From Oscillospiraceae bacterium (GTDB lineage: Bacteria; Bacillota; Clostridia; Oscillospirales; Oscillospiraceae): 64,000 nt of DNA. The DNA lies in assembly GCA_015067585.1 (NCBI GenBank), contig SVMC01000005.1, forward strand, positions 1 through 64,000. Direction: 5' to 3'. Position 1 is the first letter of the stretch. Every line of letters begins with the position of its first letter. This document shows, piece by piece, positions 25,035 through 34,727 of this stretch. The notes under the pieces were generated by a model that was not told the origin of the DNA, ran no database searches, and worked only from the letters and a program-made list of their open reading frames with translations. A program made the translations under genes and the position numbers.

Positions 25035-25642
25035 CATACTATATGCTCAATAAGCCATCCGGCTGTGTCAGCGCAAGGATCGACCGGGAGCATCCTACGG
25101 TGATGGAGCTGTTCCCGGAGGAAGAACGGAAAACCTTATTTCCTCTTGGTCGGTTGGATAAGAATACCGAAGGTCTGCTTCTGGTGACGGATGACGGCAA
25201 GCTGAACCGCCGCCTTCTGGATCCGGAATGCCATGTGGAAAAGAAATACCATCTCTGGGCAACAGGCGTTCCCACGGTGGAAATGGAAGCTGCCTTCGCC
25301 CGGGGGCTTTGGCTCAAGGGCATCCCACAGCCCACGCGCCCTGCCCGCTTTGAAGTGCTGAAAACAGGGCAGCTGCAGGACATTGCCCCCATCCTTTTCC
25401 CAAGCCGCCGGGGACTATTGGAGGATGATCCGGAAATGCCTGTATTCAGCGCCTACCTCTGGCTCACAGAGGGCAAGCGCCATCAGGTGAAGCGAATGTT
25501 GGAGGCGGTGGGAAGCTGCGTAGTGGCCCTGCGCCGGGTGGGCTTTGGTCCTCTGACATTGGACGAAACACTCCGTCCCGGCCAATACCGTACCCTTCGG
25601 GAGGAGGAAGTGCGGCTTCTCCGTGAGGCTGCGGGGTTATAA
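25031..25642 (+). CDS. RsuA/RluE-family pseudouridine synthase
   Basis: 203 aa. The catalytic Asp is in PLGRLDKNTEGLLLVT (about 38-53); GKRHQVKRMLEAVG and LGPLTLDE-like FGPLTLDE near the end are family motifs. There is no N-terminal S4 domain. The most likely target is small-subunit rRNA (RsuA type), but RluE- or RluF-type large-subunit sites are possible. It is translationally coupled to the transporter through an ATGA overlap. Confidence 0.9.
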   Translation: MTYYMLNKPSGCVSARIDREHPTVMELFPEEERKTLFPLGRLDKNTEGLLLVTDDGKLNRRLLDPECHVEKKYHLWATGVPTVEMEAAFARGLWLKGIPQPTRPARFEVLKTGQLQDIAPILFPSRRGLLEDDPEMPVFSAYLWLTEGKRHQVKRMLEAVGSCVVALRRVGFGPLTLDETLRPGQYRTLREEEVRLLREAAGL

Positions 25643-25648
25643 TCAAAA

Positions 25649-25682
25649 AAGAGGTTGTCTCAGCTCAGCGAGACAACCTCTT
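25649..25682. terminator. Terminator between convergent operons
   Basis: AAGAGGTTGTCTC / GAGACAACCTCTT 13-bp stem. On the minus strand it is followed by TTTTTT, so it mainly ends the rimP-ribF operon; on the plus strand the tail is weak. Confidence 0.85.
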
Positions 25683-25686
25683 CTGA

Positions 25687-26424
25687 TTATACAGTTTCTT
25701 GTTCTTCCGGTGCTTCGGGTCTGGGCAGATAGGGCCAGCATTCCGCTGCCAGATAAAGGGCAATGGCTACCGTGTGCAGGATGCTCTTCACGCCGCCGTC
25801 TGCCAGTACAGGGCCTGCGAAGATCAGCGCGCAGGCGGTATAGAAGAGAGCGGTACGGCGCTTACCCTTGCCCGCACGGAAGCCTGCCAGATGATAGGCC
25901 GACAGCATGGCTACCACAAGGAACAGGAGCTTGAAGCTGTAGTCCACCACCATGGGGTCCTGGCTCCACGCCCGATAGTCCACGATCAGGGACAGTGCCA
26001 GATACACCGGCAGCACACAGCCGCCAAGCAGCGCCCCGGTCTGGCCCTGCATATGGAACACACCTTCGATGGCAATGGCGCAGGCTGCCGCAAAAGCAAG
26101 CACCAGCGCAACGAGGGCAATGGTATCGCCGCCAAAATCAGGGGGCATATGAGAACCAAGCAGTCCCAGCGCAGCCAGAACCACCAGAACGCCCCGCACC
26201 TTCATCTTTTCGCTTAGGACCGGAACCTCCCGCTTCGGTTCCCGCAGGCACAGAAGCATAACCAGGATCACTGCCACCGCGTACAGGCAATATAGCGCAA
26301 TGGAGATGCCATCGTTTTTTGCAAGAAGTCCGGCATTGTCAAAGGAATTCGCAAGCTGCAGCCGACGCAGCACAAAGCCGCCAATGGCTGCCGGTGCGGA
26401 GATCGCGATCATTGTTTTTTTCAT
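25687..26424 (-). CDS. Uncharacterised polytopic membrane protein
   Basis: 245 aa with about seven hydrophobic helices and no motif I recognise. Conspicuous short loops include HMPPDFGGD and DYRAWSQDP. It starts with an ATGA overlap on the ribF stop and ends at the operon terminator, so it is the last gene of the long rimP operon. No function can be assigned. Confidence 0.8.
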   Translation of the reverse strand: MKKTMIAISAPAAIGGFVLRRLQLANSFDNAGLLAKNDGISIALYCLYAVAVILVMLLCLREPKREVPVLSEKMKVRGVLVVLAALGLLGSHMPPDFGGDTIALVALVLAFAAACAIAIEGVFHMQGQTGALLGGCVLPVYLALSLIVDYRAWSQDPMVVDYSFKLLFLVVAMLSAYHLAGFRAGKGKRRTALFYTACALIFAGPVLADGGVKSILHTVAIALYLAAECWPYLPRPEAPEEQETV

Positions 26425-27338
26425 ATCTGCTCCTCCGTTTCTAAACCAGGATGAGTTTCAAAATAAGCCACGGTCTGACGGGCATTCCTGAGAATTTCCG
26501 CCTTCAGATCCGCCAATGTATCAAATTTTTGCTCCGGACGAAGGAATTCGCACAAAGCAAGGCGAATGGGCTGTCCGTAAAGGTCGCCGGAGTAGTCAAG
26601 CAGCCACGGCTCGACGGTAAGCTCTGTCCCGCCCACGGTGGGGCGGCGGCCGATGTTGGTCACCGCCGGGAAGCTGCCCTGGGGCGTATGGGCCAGAGAG
26701 ATATATACGCCGCTTTTGGGCAGAAGGATCTCCGGCGGGATCTGGAGGTTTGCCGTTGGCGTTCCCAGTGTCCTTCCCAGACCGCTGCCATGGATGACCG
26801 TTCCTGAAAGGAAGGGAAAATGCCCCAGAAACTGCCGCGCTTTTGCCACATCGCCATCTGAAATGAGTTGCCGGATGCGGGTGGAGGACACGGTTTCTCC
26901 GTTCACCTCCACCTTTTCGATCACTTCGCAGCCAAGGCCACGGTCACGGCAGGCTTTTTGCAGCATTTGCGCGGTTCCTTCTCCACGATAACCGAAGCGG
27001 TAATCATAGCCGCACACAAGGCAGGCTGCATGAAGGGTCCCGATGAGATAATCATCCAAAAACCGCTCCCAAGGCATCTGCATCATGTCCCGGTCGAAAT
27101 GAAGGAACACAACATCATCCATGCCGTGGGCCTTCAGAAGTCGCTGCCGTTCTTCCCGGGGATAGAGCAGAGGAACCGACTTTCCCCGCACCAGTTCGTC
27201 CGGGTGAATATCAAAGGTCATTGCTACGGCGGGAATTCCCAAAACATCCGCCTGTGCCCGTGCCTTTCTCAAAAGCGCCGCGTGGCCCAAATGGACACCG
27301 TCAAAAAAGCCCAAAGCCACAACAGTAGGCTGTTTCAA
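26421..27338 (-). CDS. ribF: Bifunctional riboflavin kinase / FAD synthetase
   Basis: 305 aa; makes FMN and FAD from riboflavin. N-terminal FAD synthetase motifs are GFFDGVHLGH (about 10) and SSTRIRQLISDGDV (about 155). The C-terminal riboflavin kinase has GTPTANLQIP and KSGVYIS (about 190-215). It starts 1 bp after the truB stop. This location after truB is conserved in Firmicutes. Confidence 0.96.
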   Translation of the reverse strand: MKQPTVVALGFFDGVHLGHAALLRKARAQADVLGIPAVAMTFDIHPDELVRGKSVPLLYPREERQRLLKAHGMDDVVFLHFDRDMMQMPWERFLDDYLIGTLHAACLVCGYDYRFGYRGEGTAQMLQKACRDRGLGCEVIEKVEVNGETVSSTRIRQLISDGDVAKARQFLGHFPFLSGTVIHGSGLGRTLGTPTANLQIPPEILLPKSGVYISLAHTPQGSFPAVTNIGRRPTVGGTELTVEPWLLDYSGDLYGQPIRLALCEFLRPEQKFDTLADLKAEILRNARQTVAYFETHPGLETEEQI

Positions 27339-27339
27339 A

Positions 27340-28212
27340 TCAGTTCACCTCAAAAAAGCTTTTGATTCCCTGCGCCATACCCTCTTTGATCTGGCCCAGA
27401 GCCAAAAAGCTGCCATCCGCACCGTAAAAACGGTAGGTTCCCTCAGAATTGTGGGCGGTAAACCGTCCACCGTTGCGGATGCAGCGGGTCTGATTCTCGC
27501 TCAGATGTAAAGCCGGGTACTGCAGGAACATACTGTCCACCGGCAGAAGCAGGGCCTGCCGCTCTTCCGGAGACAGTGAGAGCAGTTCCTCAATGGTATG
27601 GGCACCGCTCAGGTCGTAGCGGCCTGCCCGGGTGCGGCGAAGGGAATGCATACACCCGCCGCAGCCAAGGCGCTTACCCAGTTCTGCGCACAGAGTGCGC
27701 ACATAGGTGCCCTTGGAGCAGTGCACCCGAAACTGCCAGAGTTCGCCGTCCCCCTCCAAAAGTTCGGTTTCGTGAATGACGATCTTTCTGGCAGGACGCT
27801 CCACCTGCTTGCCGGCTCTTGCCAGCTCATAGAGCTTTTTGCCGTGGATCTTCACGGCGGAGTACATGGGCGGCACCTGCATCTGCTCTCCGTTCAGGGA
27901 GGACAGAGCGACTTCTACCTGAGAACGGGTCACCTGCACCGGTGCTTCCCGCAGCACCTCGCCGGTGATGTCCTCGGTATCCGTCTCCATACCGAGGCGA
28001 AGCCCGGCAACATATTCCTTATCGGCGGATTCAAAGAATTCCACCGCCCGGGTAGCTCTGCCAAGGAAAATGGGCAGCACTCCCGTAGCCATGGGATCGA
28101 GGGTACCGCCATGACCCACCCGGCGCTCGGAGAAGATGCCCCGCAGCTTTGCGGCCACATCCTGGGAAGTCCAGCCGGGACTTTTGTCAATGATAATAAT
28201 TCCGCTGGCCAT
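27340..28212 (-). CDS. truB: tRNA pseudouridine(55) synthase
   Basis: 290 aa; forms pseudouridine 55 in the T-loop of tRNAs. It begins SGIIIIDKSPGWTSQDV and contains the catalytic segment GHGGTLDPMATGVLPI, with Asp near residue 40, then SKGTYVRTLCAELG. The C-terminal PUA-like extension is of normal size. It lies 9 bp after nrnA. Confidence 0.97.
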   Translation of the reverse strand: MASGIIIIDKSPGWTSQDVAAKLRGIFSERRVGHGGTLDPMATGVLPIFLGRATRAVEFFESADKEYVAGLRLGMETDTEDITGEVLREAPVQVTRSQVEVALSSLNGEQMQVPPMYSAVKIHGKKLYELARAGKQVERPARKIVIHETELLEGDGELWQFRVHCSKGTYVRTLCAELGKRLGCGGCMHSLRRTRAGRYDLSGAHTIEELLSLSPEERQALLLPVDSMFLQYPALHLSENQTRCIRNGGRFTAHNSEGTYRFYGADGSFLALGQIKEGMAQGIKSFFEVN

Positions 28213-28221
28213 GGTGCCACC

Positions 28222-29178
28222 TCAATCCTTCAGCTCGGGGTAATAGGTGTAAATGGCCTGCAGAAGGGCACTCGTTGCCTCTTCCGGGGTGCCGCGCACA
28301 CTGGCACCGGCAGCGCAGACATGGCCGCCGCCGCCAAGGCTTTTGCAGATGGCGCCCGCGTCAAAGCAGCGGTCGGTGCGAAGGGAGATCTTTACCCCCT
28401 CATCGGGAAGCTGCCGCAGCATGGCAGCGATCTCTACGCCCTCGATCATCCGGGCAAAGCCGGAAATATCGTCCACATCGTCCTCTGTCAGGCCCAGCTC
28501 TTCCCGAAGGGCATGGGGAATGCAGCAGATGCCGATGCGGTTCTCAGAATAGAACGCCATGGATTCGGTGAGATAGGCTTCCAGCTTTAATCTTGCATAG
28601 CGCTTGATCTCAAAGAGGCTGCGGTTGATGGGATAGACCTCCACACCGGTGCGCAGCAGCTCTGCCGCCACCCGGAAGGTGTTCTCGGTGACATTGGAAT
28701 AGCGGAAGCAGCCGGTGTCTGTGGACAGTGCCACATACAAAGCCGCTGCCATGTCCTTTGTGATCTCCACATCCATGCTTTTCAGCACATCGTAGATGAT
28801 CTCGCCGCAGGCTGCCCGCTCGGGTCGCACAAGACTCTGCTTTGCGTAGCCGGAATTGGTGCCGTGATGGTCAATGGCAAGGACGATTTCCGCATTTTCC
28901 GGAAGGCCCTTGAGGAGCATATCCTCCGCTGCCACATCCACGGACACAAGGCTTGCGCCCCGGGGGATCTCGTCGCAGCAAAGGCCCTCCAGCCAGGGAC
29001 TGTACTTTTCCGTCAGCTGGGGATTCTTGAGCACCCAAGCCTGCTTGCCCTTCTGGCGAAGGCCAAGGCACAGAGCTGCCGCAGACCCTACGGTGTCCCC
29101 GTCGGGACGGCGGTGGGTCAGGATCACGATGCGGTCAAGGGCCAGAAGTGCCCCGGCCATGCGTGCTTCATTCATCAT
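28222..29178 (-). CDS. nrnA: DHH/DHHA1 phosphoesterase (NrnA-type nanoRNase / pAp phosphatase)
   Basis: About 318 aa. It degrades short oligoribonucleotides and probably 3',5'-bisphosphoadenosine. DHH-domain metal motifs are THRRPDGDTVGS (about 20), VSVDVAAED, AIDHHGTNSGYA (the DHH motif) and ALSTDTGCFRYSN; the DHHA1 end has GGGGHVCAAGAS. The track GTG start at 29187 is possible, but ATG 29178 or 29175 after AGGGTGG looks better. It overlaps the rbfA stop. Placement between rbfA and truB is typical. Confidence 0.94.
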   Translation of the reverse strand: MMNEARMAGALLALDRIVILTHRRPDGDTVGSAAALCLGLRQKGKQAWVLKNPQLTEKYSPWLEGLCCDEIPRGASLVSVDVAAEDMLLKGLPENAEIVLAIDHHGTNSGYAKQSLVRPERAACGEIIYDVLKSMDVEITKDMAAALYVALSTDTGCFRYSNVTENTFRVAAELLRTGVEVYPINRSLFEIKRYARLKLEAYLTESMAFYSENRIGICCIPHALREELGLTEDDVDDISGFARMIEGVEIAAMLRQLPDEGVKISLRTDRCFDAGAICKSLGGGGHVCAAGASVRGTPEEATSALLQAIYTYYPELKD

Positions 29179-29533
29179 CTTCGCCACCCTGAGGGATGTC
29201 CAGCTTGGAAAGCAGATCGAGAATATGGGCGCCGTGGGTGATGGAGTCGTCCTCGGCCCAGTGCAGTTCCGGGGTATAGCGAAGCTGCAGGCGGGCGCTC
29301 AGTTCACGGCGAAGGAAGCCGCCTGCGGACTTGAGGCCCTGCAGCGCTTCCTTTGCACAGGTCTTGTCGAAAAAGCTGACAAAGATCTTGGCATAGCGAA
29401 GATCCGGGGTGGTCTGCACCCGGGTGATGGAGATCATGGTTTTCTGGACGCGGGGATCCTTCAGGCTGCGGATGAGCTCGCTCAGCTCCCGCTGGATCTC
29501 TTCGTTGATGCGTCCGATACGATTGGATGCCAT
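29168..29533 (-). CDS. rbfA: 30S ribosome-binding factor A
   Basis: 121 aa, single KH-like domain acting in late 16S rRNA/30S maturation. It begins ASNRIGRINEEIQRELSELI and contains DPRVQKTMISITRVQTTPDLRYAKIFVS, the family core. AAGGAGG lies upstream. It overlaps nrnA. A terminator-like hairpin lies between infB and this gene. Confidence 0.96.
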   Translation of the reverse strand: MASNRIGRINEEIQRELSELIRSLKDPRVQKTMISITRVQTTPDLRYAKIFVSFFDKTCAKEALQGLKSAGGFLRRELSARLQLRYTPELHWAEDDSITHGAHILDLLSKLDIPQGGEDDE

Positions 29534-29576
29534 GTGATTTCCTCCTTAGGATAATGGTTCGGTTCCGCGATTGCGG

Positions 29577-29627
29577 ATGAAAAAAGGCGCTGGGCAGGGA
29601 CGGTTTGCGCCGACGCTGCCCTGCGCC
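29577..29627 (-). terminator. Intercistronic terminator between infB and rbfA
   Basis: Minus strand GGCGCAGGGCAG / CTGCCCAGCGCC stem (one A-A mismatch) followed immediately by TTTTTT, inside the operon. It may lower rbfA-truB-ribF expression relative to infB. Confidence 0.75.
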
Positions 29628-29669
29628 CTATTGACATTTTGATTTTGTATCAGGGATCTTATGCCCTCA

Positions 29670-32090
29670 TCAGCGGGGAATTTCCTCCATGATGAAGCAT
29701 TCAAACACATCGCCTTCCTTGATATCATTGAAGCGGTCGATGCTCATGCCGCATTCGTACTTCTCCTGCACCTCACGGACGGAGTCCTTGAAGCGCTGCA
29801 GGGAGCCGATCTTGCCTTCGTGGATGACGATGTTGTCACGCAGGACACGGACCTGACCGTCACGGGTGATGCGGCCGTCCTTGACATAGCAGCCGGCGAT
29901 GGTGCCGATGGCACTGACACGGTAGGTCTGGCGGACTTCGGCATGGCCGATGACGGCTTCACGGAACTTAGGTGCCAGCATACCCTTCATGGCAGATTCG
30001 ATCTCGCCGATGGCATCGTAGATGACGCGGTACATACGCAAATCCACATGGTCGCGCTTGGCGGCTGCCTGCGCGGCATCGTTGGGACGGACATTGAAAC
30101 CGACCACGATGGCATTGGCGGTGGAAGCCAGAACCACATCGGTCTCGTTGATGGCGCCGACACCGGCATGGATGACCTTGACGCGGACTTCTTCGTTGTT
30201 CAGCTTCTCCAGAGAAGCCTTGACGGCTTCGGCGGAGCCCTGCACATCGGCCTTGACGATGAGGTTCAGTTCCTTCATCTCGCCTTCCTGCATCTTGGCG
30301 AACAGGTTGTCCAGCGTGACCTTCTGGGTCAGCTTGGCAGCGGCGTCCTTGATCTTCTGCTTGCGCTGTTCCACCAGCTGGCGGGCCATGCGCTCGTCTT
30401 CTACGGAGTTGAATTCGTCACCGGGGGAGGGAACTTCCGCAAGGCCTGTGATCTCCACGGGAATGGAGGGGCCGGCCTGCTTGACAGTTCTGCCCTTATC
30501 GTTGGTCATCACACGGACACGGCCAACGGCGGTACCGGCAATGATGATATCGCTCTGATTCAGGGTGCCGTTCTGCACCAGCAGGGTGGCGATGGGGCCG
30601 CGGTTCTTATCCAGACGGGCCTCAATGACGGTACCCTTGGCAGCACGGTTGGGGTTGGCGCGCAGCTCTGCCAGCTCTGCAGTCATGATGACGATCTCCA
30701 GCAGGTCGTCGATGCCTTCCCGGGTCTTGGCGGAAATGCGGCAAACCTCGGTGTCTCCGCCCCAATCGGAGGGCACGAGACCATGCTCGGTAAGCTGAGT
30801 GAGGATACGGTCGGGGTTTGCGCCGGGCTTATCCATCTTGTTGACCGCCACGATGATGGGGATCTCCGCAGCCTTGGCATGGTTGATGGCCTCAATGGTC
30901 TGGGGCATGATGCCGTCGTCTGCTGCCACCACCAAGATGGCGATGTCGGTGCAAAGGGCACCACGGGCACGCATTTCGGTGAATGCGGCATGGCCCGGGG
31001 TATCCAGGAAGGTGATAGGCTGGCCGTTAATTTCAACGGTGTAAGCGCCAATGTGCTGGGTAATGCCGCCGGCTTCGCCGGAAGCCACATTGGTCTGACG
31101 GACAGCATCCAGAAGGCTGGTCTTGCCGTGGTCAACATGACCCATGACGACCACAACGGGGGGACGGGATACCAGTTCTTCATCCGTATCCACATGATCG
31201 TCAAACAGGCGCTCTTCGATGGTGACAACGATCTCCCGCTCTACCTTGCAACCCATTTCCGTGGCCACATATTCTGCGGTATCAAAGTCGATGTTCTGGT
31301 TGATGCCTGCCATGACGCCGTTGCGCATGAGGCACTTGATGACCTCGGCGGCGGTCTTCTTCATGCGGGAAGCCAGTTCTCCAACGGTGATCTCATCGGG
31401 GATCTTGACAGTGAGGGGGGCCTTTTTGGCAATCTCAAGCTGCAGACGGCGCATCTTTTCCTGCTCTTCGTTGCGGGATTTGTTGCCGCCAACAAATTTG
31501 CCCTTCTTTTGCTGCTGCTGTTTTTTCTTGGAACCGCGGCCGCCGATGCGCTGCTTGCCACCGGTGAAGTTCTGCTCACGCTCGGTGACCAGCACATCCA
31601 CACGGTCGTCAAAACGCTCGGAGTTTACGGTGACGGCAGAGGTATCCACCACGCGGCGCTCACGCTTGCGGGGTGCCTCAGCAGGCTTTTCGGCGTTCTT
31701 GGGAGCCTCAGGCTGCTTTTCTGCCGCGGGAGCGGCCTTGGGTGCCTGCTGCTGGGATTGAGGACGGTTTTCGCCGTTCTTCGGACGGTTTGCGCCCTGA
31801 TTCTGATTTCCCCCGTTTTTGGCGGGGGCACTCTTGGGCGCGGCCGCGGCCTTCTGCTCGGCCTTTTCTTCCTTCTTCGGCGCCATGGCTGCGGCAAAGA
31901 CCTGCTCAATGGAGCTGATCTGGTGCTTCTGGGTCATATAATCGAACAGCACATTGAGCTGCTCTTCCGTCAGCACCTGCATATTGCTCTTCGGCTTTTC
32001 AAAATATTTGGAAACGATCTGAGAGACTTCCTTCGCCTCAATGCCAAAATCATTGGCCACATCTCTGACTCTGTATTTCACAATACTCAT
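29670..32090 (-). CDS. infB: Translation initiation factor IF-2
   Basis: 806 aa. Places fMet-tRNA on the 30S subunit. Two IF2_N domains (about 1-55 and 225-280) flank a long charged linker rich in Ala, Lys, Pro and Gln. The GTPase domain has [15 protein letters not shown] (about 317), [15 protein letters not shown] and [10 protein letters not shown]; domains II to IV follow. Start follows GGAGGTGGCTAT. It is in the conserved order rnpM-ylxQ-infB. The 836-aa plus-strand ORF over it is a shadow. Confidence 0.98.
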   Translation of the reverse strand: MSIVKYRVRDVANDFGIEAKEVSQIVSKYFEKPKSNMQVLTEEQLNVLFDYMTQKHQISSIEQVFAAAMAPKKEEKAEQKAAAAPKSAPAKNGGNQNQGANRPKNGENRPQSQQQAPKAAPAAEKQPEAPKNAEKPAEAPRKRERRVVDTSAVTVNSERFDDRVDVLVTEREQNFTGGKQRIGGRGSKKKQQQQKKGKFVGGNKSRNEEQEKMRRLQLEIAKKAPLTVKIPDEITVGELASRMKKTAAEVIKCLMRNGVMAGINQNIDFDTAEYVATEMGCKVEREIVVTIEERLFDDHVDTDEELVSRPPVVVVMGHVDHGKTSLLDAVRQTNVASGEAGGITQHIGAYTVEINGQPITFLDTPGHAAFTEMRARGALCTDIAILVVAADDGIMPQTIEAINHAKAAEIPIIVAVNKMDKPGANPDRILTQLTEHGLVPSDWGGDTEVCRISAKTREGIDDLLEIVIMTAELAELRANPNRAAKGTVIEARLDKNRGPIATLLVQNGTLNQSDIIIAGTAVGRVRVMTNDKGRTVKQAGPSIPVEITGLAEVPSPGDEFNSVEDERMARQLVEQRKQKIKDAAAKLTQKVTLDNLFAKMQEGEMKELNLIVKADVQGSAEAVKASLEKLNNEEVRVKVIHAGVGAINETDVVLASTANAIVVGFNVRPNDAAQAAAKRDHVDLRMYRVIYDAIGEIESAMKGMLAPKFREAVIGHAEVRQTYRVSAIGTIAGCYVKDGRITRDGQVRVLRDNIVIHEGKIGSLQRFKDSVREVQEKYECGMSIDRFNDIKEGDVFECFIMEEIPR

Positions 32091-32107
32091 ATAGCCACCT
32101 CCATACG

Positions 32108-32533
32108 CTACGATTTCTTTTTCCCGTGCCGGATATTGTCTCTGTGTGCTTTTTCTTCAGCCTGTCGCTGACGAATGCGGCGTGCTTTTTGCTCCAAAAG
32201 GGCCAAAAGCTCCGCGTGCTCCTCCGGCATACCCAAGGCCTTTACAAAGGCCAGCGCCAACTGCCCATCGGTCAGGGCGGCAATGGCGCAGGCTGTGCGC
32301 CCTACCGACCGACCTAACGCATCCTTATCAAAGGGGATCTGCAGATAGGGCTGCCCGGTGCCTGCCACAAAGCTCTGCACCCGCCGCACCGTATGCCCGG
32401 AGGCATCTGACGCGATCACGATCAGCCGTGCCTTTCCGGCTCTGGCGGCTGCGCCCACCGGCTCTTCTCCCACTTCGATTCTTCTGCCCTTGCGGGCCAA
32501 AGATAACAGATTCAGTGCCTTATTCTGCTCCAT
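32108..32533 (-). CDS. ylxQ: L7Ae-family ribosomal protein YlxQ
   Basis: 141 aa. An L7Ae/L30e RNA-binding fold occupies about residues 5-100 ([47 protein letters not shown]), with a basic C-terminal tail. Kink-turn RNA binding is expected from the family. It overlaps the rnpM gene and precedes infB by 17 bp. Confidence 0.92.
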   Translation of the reverse strand: MEQNKALNLLSLARKGRRIEVGEEPVGAAARAGKARLIVIASDASGHTVRRVQSFVAGTGQPYLQIPFDKDALGRSVGRTACAIAALTDGQLALAFVKALGMPEEHAELLALLEQKARRIRQRQAEEKAHRDNIRHGKKKS

Positions 32534-32795
32534 CCGGCACCTCCATCTGCGCGATCAGCGCGTCATATATTTCCTGGGGGATGGGGGTATCCAGGTTGCG
32601 CTCAATGGCCTTGCTGCGCAGTGCCTGCTTGAGGCATGCCGTATCCCGGCATACATAGGCACCCCTACCGGAGGCCTTGCCCCGAAGGTCTACAGCAATC
32701 TCTCCCTGGGGCGAACGGACGACCCGCACCAGCTCGCGCTTTGGCTTCATTTCACGACAGCCCAGGCATTGCCGCATAGGTATTTTCTTTGCCAT
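32520..32795 (-). CDS. rnpM: RNase P modulator RnpM (YlxR, DUF448)
   Basis: 91 aa, small basic protein of the YlxR family. The family motifs MRQCLGCREMKPKRELVRVVR and GRGAYVCRDTACLKQA are present. In Bacillus subtilis the protein has been reported to bind the RNase P RNA; the same role is inferred here. It sits in the nusA-infB operon as usual and overlaps ylxQ by 14 bp. Confidence 0.94.
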   Translation of the reverse strand: MAKKIPMRQCLGCREMKPKRELVRVVRSPQGEIAVDLRGKASGRGAYVCRDTACLKQALRSKAIERNLDTPIPQEIYDALIAQMEVPDGAE

Positions 32796-32856
32796 GGTAC
32801 TCCCTCCCTGCTTTCCGGCACTGCTGCGCCGGGTAAAACTCTGATTTGAGCGGTCC

Positions 32857-33927
32857 TTATTCCTCCGCGGCCGATTCTTCCTGCGCCTGAGAGGCAGGCT
32901 TGATATCGATCTTATAGCCGGTCAGATGGGCGGCCAGACGAGCATTCTGACCCACCTTGCCAATGGCAAGGGAAAGCTGATCGTCAGGAACCACCACACG
33001 GCAGGCCTTGACGCCGGGCTGCAGAGTGACGGAGATCACATCTGCCGGAGAAAGCGCAGAAGCAACAAACTCCTCAGGATCTTCGGACCAGACAACGATG
33101 TCCATCTTTTCGCCCCGCAGCTCATCGACCACCGCGCCCACACGACCGCCTCTGGGTCCGACACAGGCACCCACGGGATCAATGTTTTCCTGTGTGGCAT
33201 GTACCGCCAGCTTGGTGCGGGAACCGGCCTCACGGGCAATGGACTTGACTTCCACCAGCCCCTGCTCAATTTCAGGGACATTCATTTCAAACAGGCGCTT
33301 GACCAGACCGGGATGCGTGCGGGACACAAGGATCTGCGGGCCACGGTTGCTGCGGCGCACATCTGCCACATAAACGCGGATCAGATCGCCTTCGCGATAA
33401 TGCTCGCCACGCACCTGCTCATTGGCATTCAAGTAAGCATCGGTCTTGTCGCTGCCCTGGCCGATGCGGACGGTGATATCGCCGGTATCGGGGGTGATGC
33501 GAAGGACGGTACCGGTGAGGATCTCGTGCTGCTTGGAGGAGAAGCTGTCATAGATCATGCCATGCTCTGCCTCGCGAATGCCCTGAATGATGACCTGCTT
33601 TGCAGTCTGGGCAGCAATGCGGCCAAAGCCCTTGGGCTGAATGTCCACATTCACAAGGTCGCCAATCTGGGCGGTGGGTTCCAGTTCCCGGGCCGCTTCC
33701 AGAGAGATCTCGGTGAGAGGTGACAGAACTTCGTCCACGACCTCCCGCTGGGCATACATGGAAATGCCATCCTCAGTGAGCGCAACATGGATATTTTCCT
33801 TATAGCCCTCGCAGTTCTTTTTATAGGCTGCGGTCAGGGCCTGGGTGATCTTTTCAACCATATAGTCGGTGGGAATGCCGCGTTCGCGTTCCAGCTGCTT
33901 GAGAGCTGCAAAAATTTCAGCGTTCAT
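32857..33927 (-). CDS. nusA: Transcription termination/antitermination protein NusA
   Basis: 356 aa: N-terminal RNA polymerase-binding domain (about 1-125), S1 domain (about 135-200; GTVLRITPDTGDITVRIG), then KH1 and KH2 (VGPRGGRVGAVVDEL; LAIGKVGQNARLAAHLTGYKIDI). It stimulates pausing and intrinsic termination. ATG 33927 lies 6 nt after AGGAGG; the longer track start lacks a ribosome site. It has no C-terminal acidic repeats, as is normal for Firmicutes. Confidence 0.98.
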   Translation of the reverse strand: MNAEIFAALKQLERERGIPTDYMVEKITQALTAAYKKNCEGYKENIHVALTEDGISMYAQREVVDEVLSPLTEISLEAARELEPTAQIGDLVNVDIQPKGFGRIAAQTAKQVIIQGIREAEHGMIYDSFSSKQHEILTGTVLRITPDTGDITVRIGQGSDKTDAYLNANEQVRGEHYREGDLIRVYVADVRRSNRGPQILVSRTHPGLVKRLFEMNVPEIEQGLVEVKSIAREAGSRTKLAVHATQENIDPVGACVGPRGGRVGAVVDELRGEKMDIVVWSEDPEEFVASALSPADVISVTLQPGVKACRVVVPDDQLSLAIGKVGQNARLAAHLTGYKIDIKPASQAQEESAAEE

Positions 33928-33940
33928 GATAATCCTCCTG

Positions 33941-34393
33941 TCAGAAGTCCACACGAAGCCGGACCTGTGCGACTTCGGCTTTCGTAAAACTCATAATTGT
34001 ATCGCCGATGGTGATGGTGACATCGCCATTACAGTAACCGGTCAGAACGCCGGCAAACTCTTTGGAACCATTATGGGGCCGGTACAGCCGTACCAGCACA
34101 TCCGCGCCCATAAAGCGCTCAAAATCGCCGGGGCGCTTGAGGGTGCGCTCCAGACCCGCAGAGCAAACCTCAAAGGTATAGCTGTCCGGGATGGGATCGG
34201 CCTCATCCAAAATGGGATCCATTGCCCGGGAGACCGCTTCGCAGTCATTGATATCCACGCCGCCTTCCTTGTCAAGATAAAGGCGCAGGTACCATGTGCT
34301 GCCCTCACGGACATATTCCACATCCCACAGCTCGCAGTTCTTTTCCGCCACCACCGGTTCGGCAAGCTGACGGACCTGATCTGTAATTTTCAT
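33941..34393 (-). CDS. rimP: Ribosome maturation factor RimP
   Basis: 150 aa. Needed for 30S assembly. Family features are ELWDVEYVREGSTWYLRLYLDKEGGVDINDCEAVSRAMDPILDE in the N-terminal domain, the CSAGLERTLKRPGDFERFMG hinge and an Sm-like C-terminal domain. It is first in the operon, 13 bp before nusA, and is preceded by a leader terminator. Confidence 0.97.
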   Translation of the reverse strand: MKITDQVRQLAEPVVAEKNCELWDVEYVREGSTWYLRLYLDKEGGVDINDCEAVSRAMDPILDEADPIPDSYTFEVCSAGLERTLKRPGDFERFMGADVLVRLYRPHNGSKEFAGVLTGYCNGDVTITIGDTIMSFTKAEVAQVRLRVDF

Positions 34394-34414
34394 AATATTC
34401 TGCCTTTCTCAATC

Positions 34415-34441
34415 AAAAAGAGAGGGGGGAGCCCCCTCTCT
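34415..34441 (-). terminator. Leader terminator (attenuator) of the rimP-nusA operon
   Basis: Minus strand: perfect 10-bp stem AGAGAGGGGG / CCCCCTCTCT with a 3-nt loop followed by TTTTT. It lies between the operon promoter and rimP, 22 bp before the start codon. No gene upstream needs it, so it should act as an attenuator. Bacillus subtilis nusA is known to autoregulate through a NusA-dependent leader terminator. Confidence 0.8.
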
Positions 34442-34470
34442 CTGGTAAAACATACTCTAAGATCATAGAG

Positions 34471-34499
34471 ATTATAGCATCTTCCTCTTAAAAATGCAA
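34471..34499 (-). promoter_or_regulatory. Sigma-A promoter of the rimP-nusA operon
   Basis: Minus strand TTGCAT, 17 bp, TATAAT; the predicted leader is about 70 nt and includes the hairpin at 34415-34441. Confidence 0.85.
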
Positions 34500-34644
34500 G
34501 TGTTTTTCTCAGAAAATCTTCGACTTTTTTCCGCTTTTTGAAATCTTCCCCGGGTTTTCCGCGCCATATGGATGACCCGCAGACATCAAATGGGAGACAG
34601 CCTTCCAAAATCGTATTTTCCCATTAGAAAACCTCATATTCCTG

Positions 34645-34673
34645 TTGCTTTTTTCTCAGGCGGTCAGTATAAT
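34645..34673 (+). promoter_or_regulatory. Sigma-A promoter of the LysR gene
   Basis: TTGCTT, 17 bp, TATAAT, followed by an AT-rich leader with the dyad ATATTTGAATAT. Confidence 0.75.
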
Positions 34674-34727
34674 AAAATAAAAGAAATATTTGAATATTAT
34701 ACATGTTTTCCAGAAAGGGAGGGTATT

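Noticed and set aside
29661-32171. 836-aa plus-strand ORF antisense to infB
   Set aside because: Infers from GC-rich codon structure of the real IF-2 gene on the minus strand; no ribosome site and no domain match.
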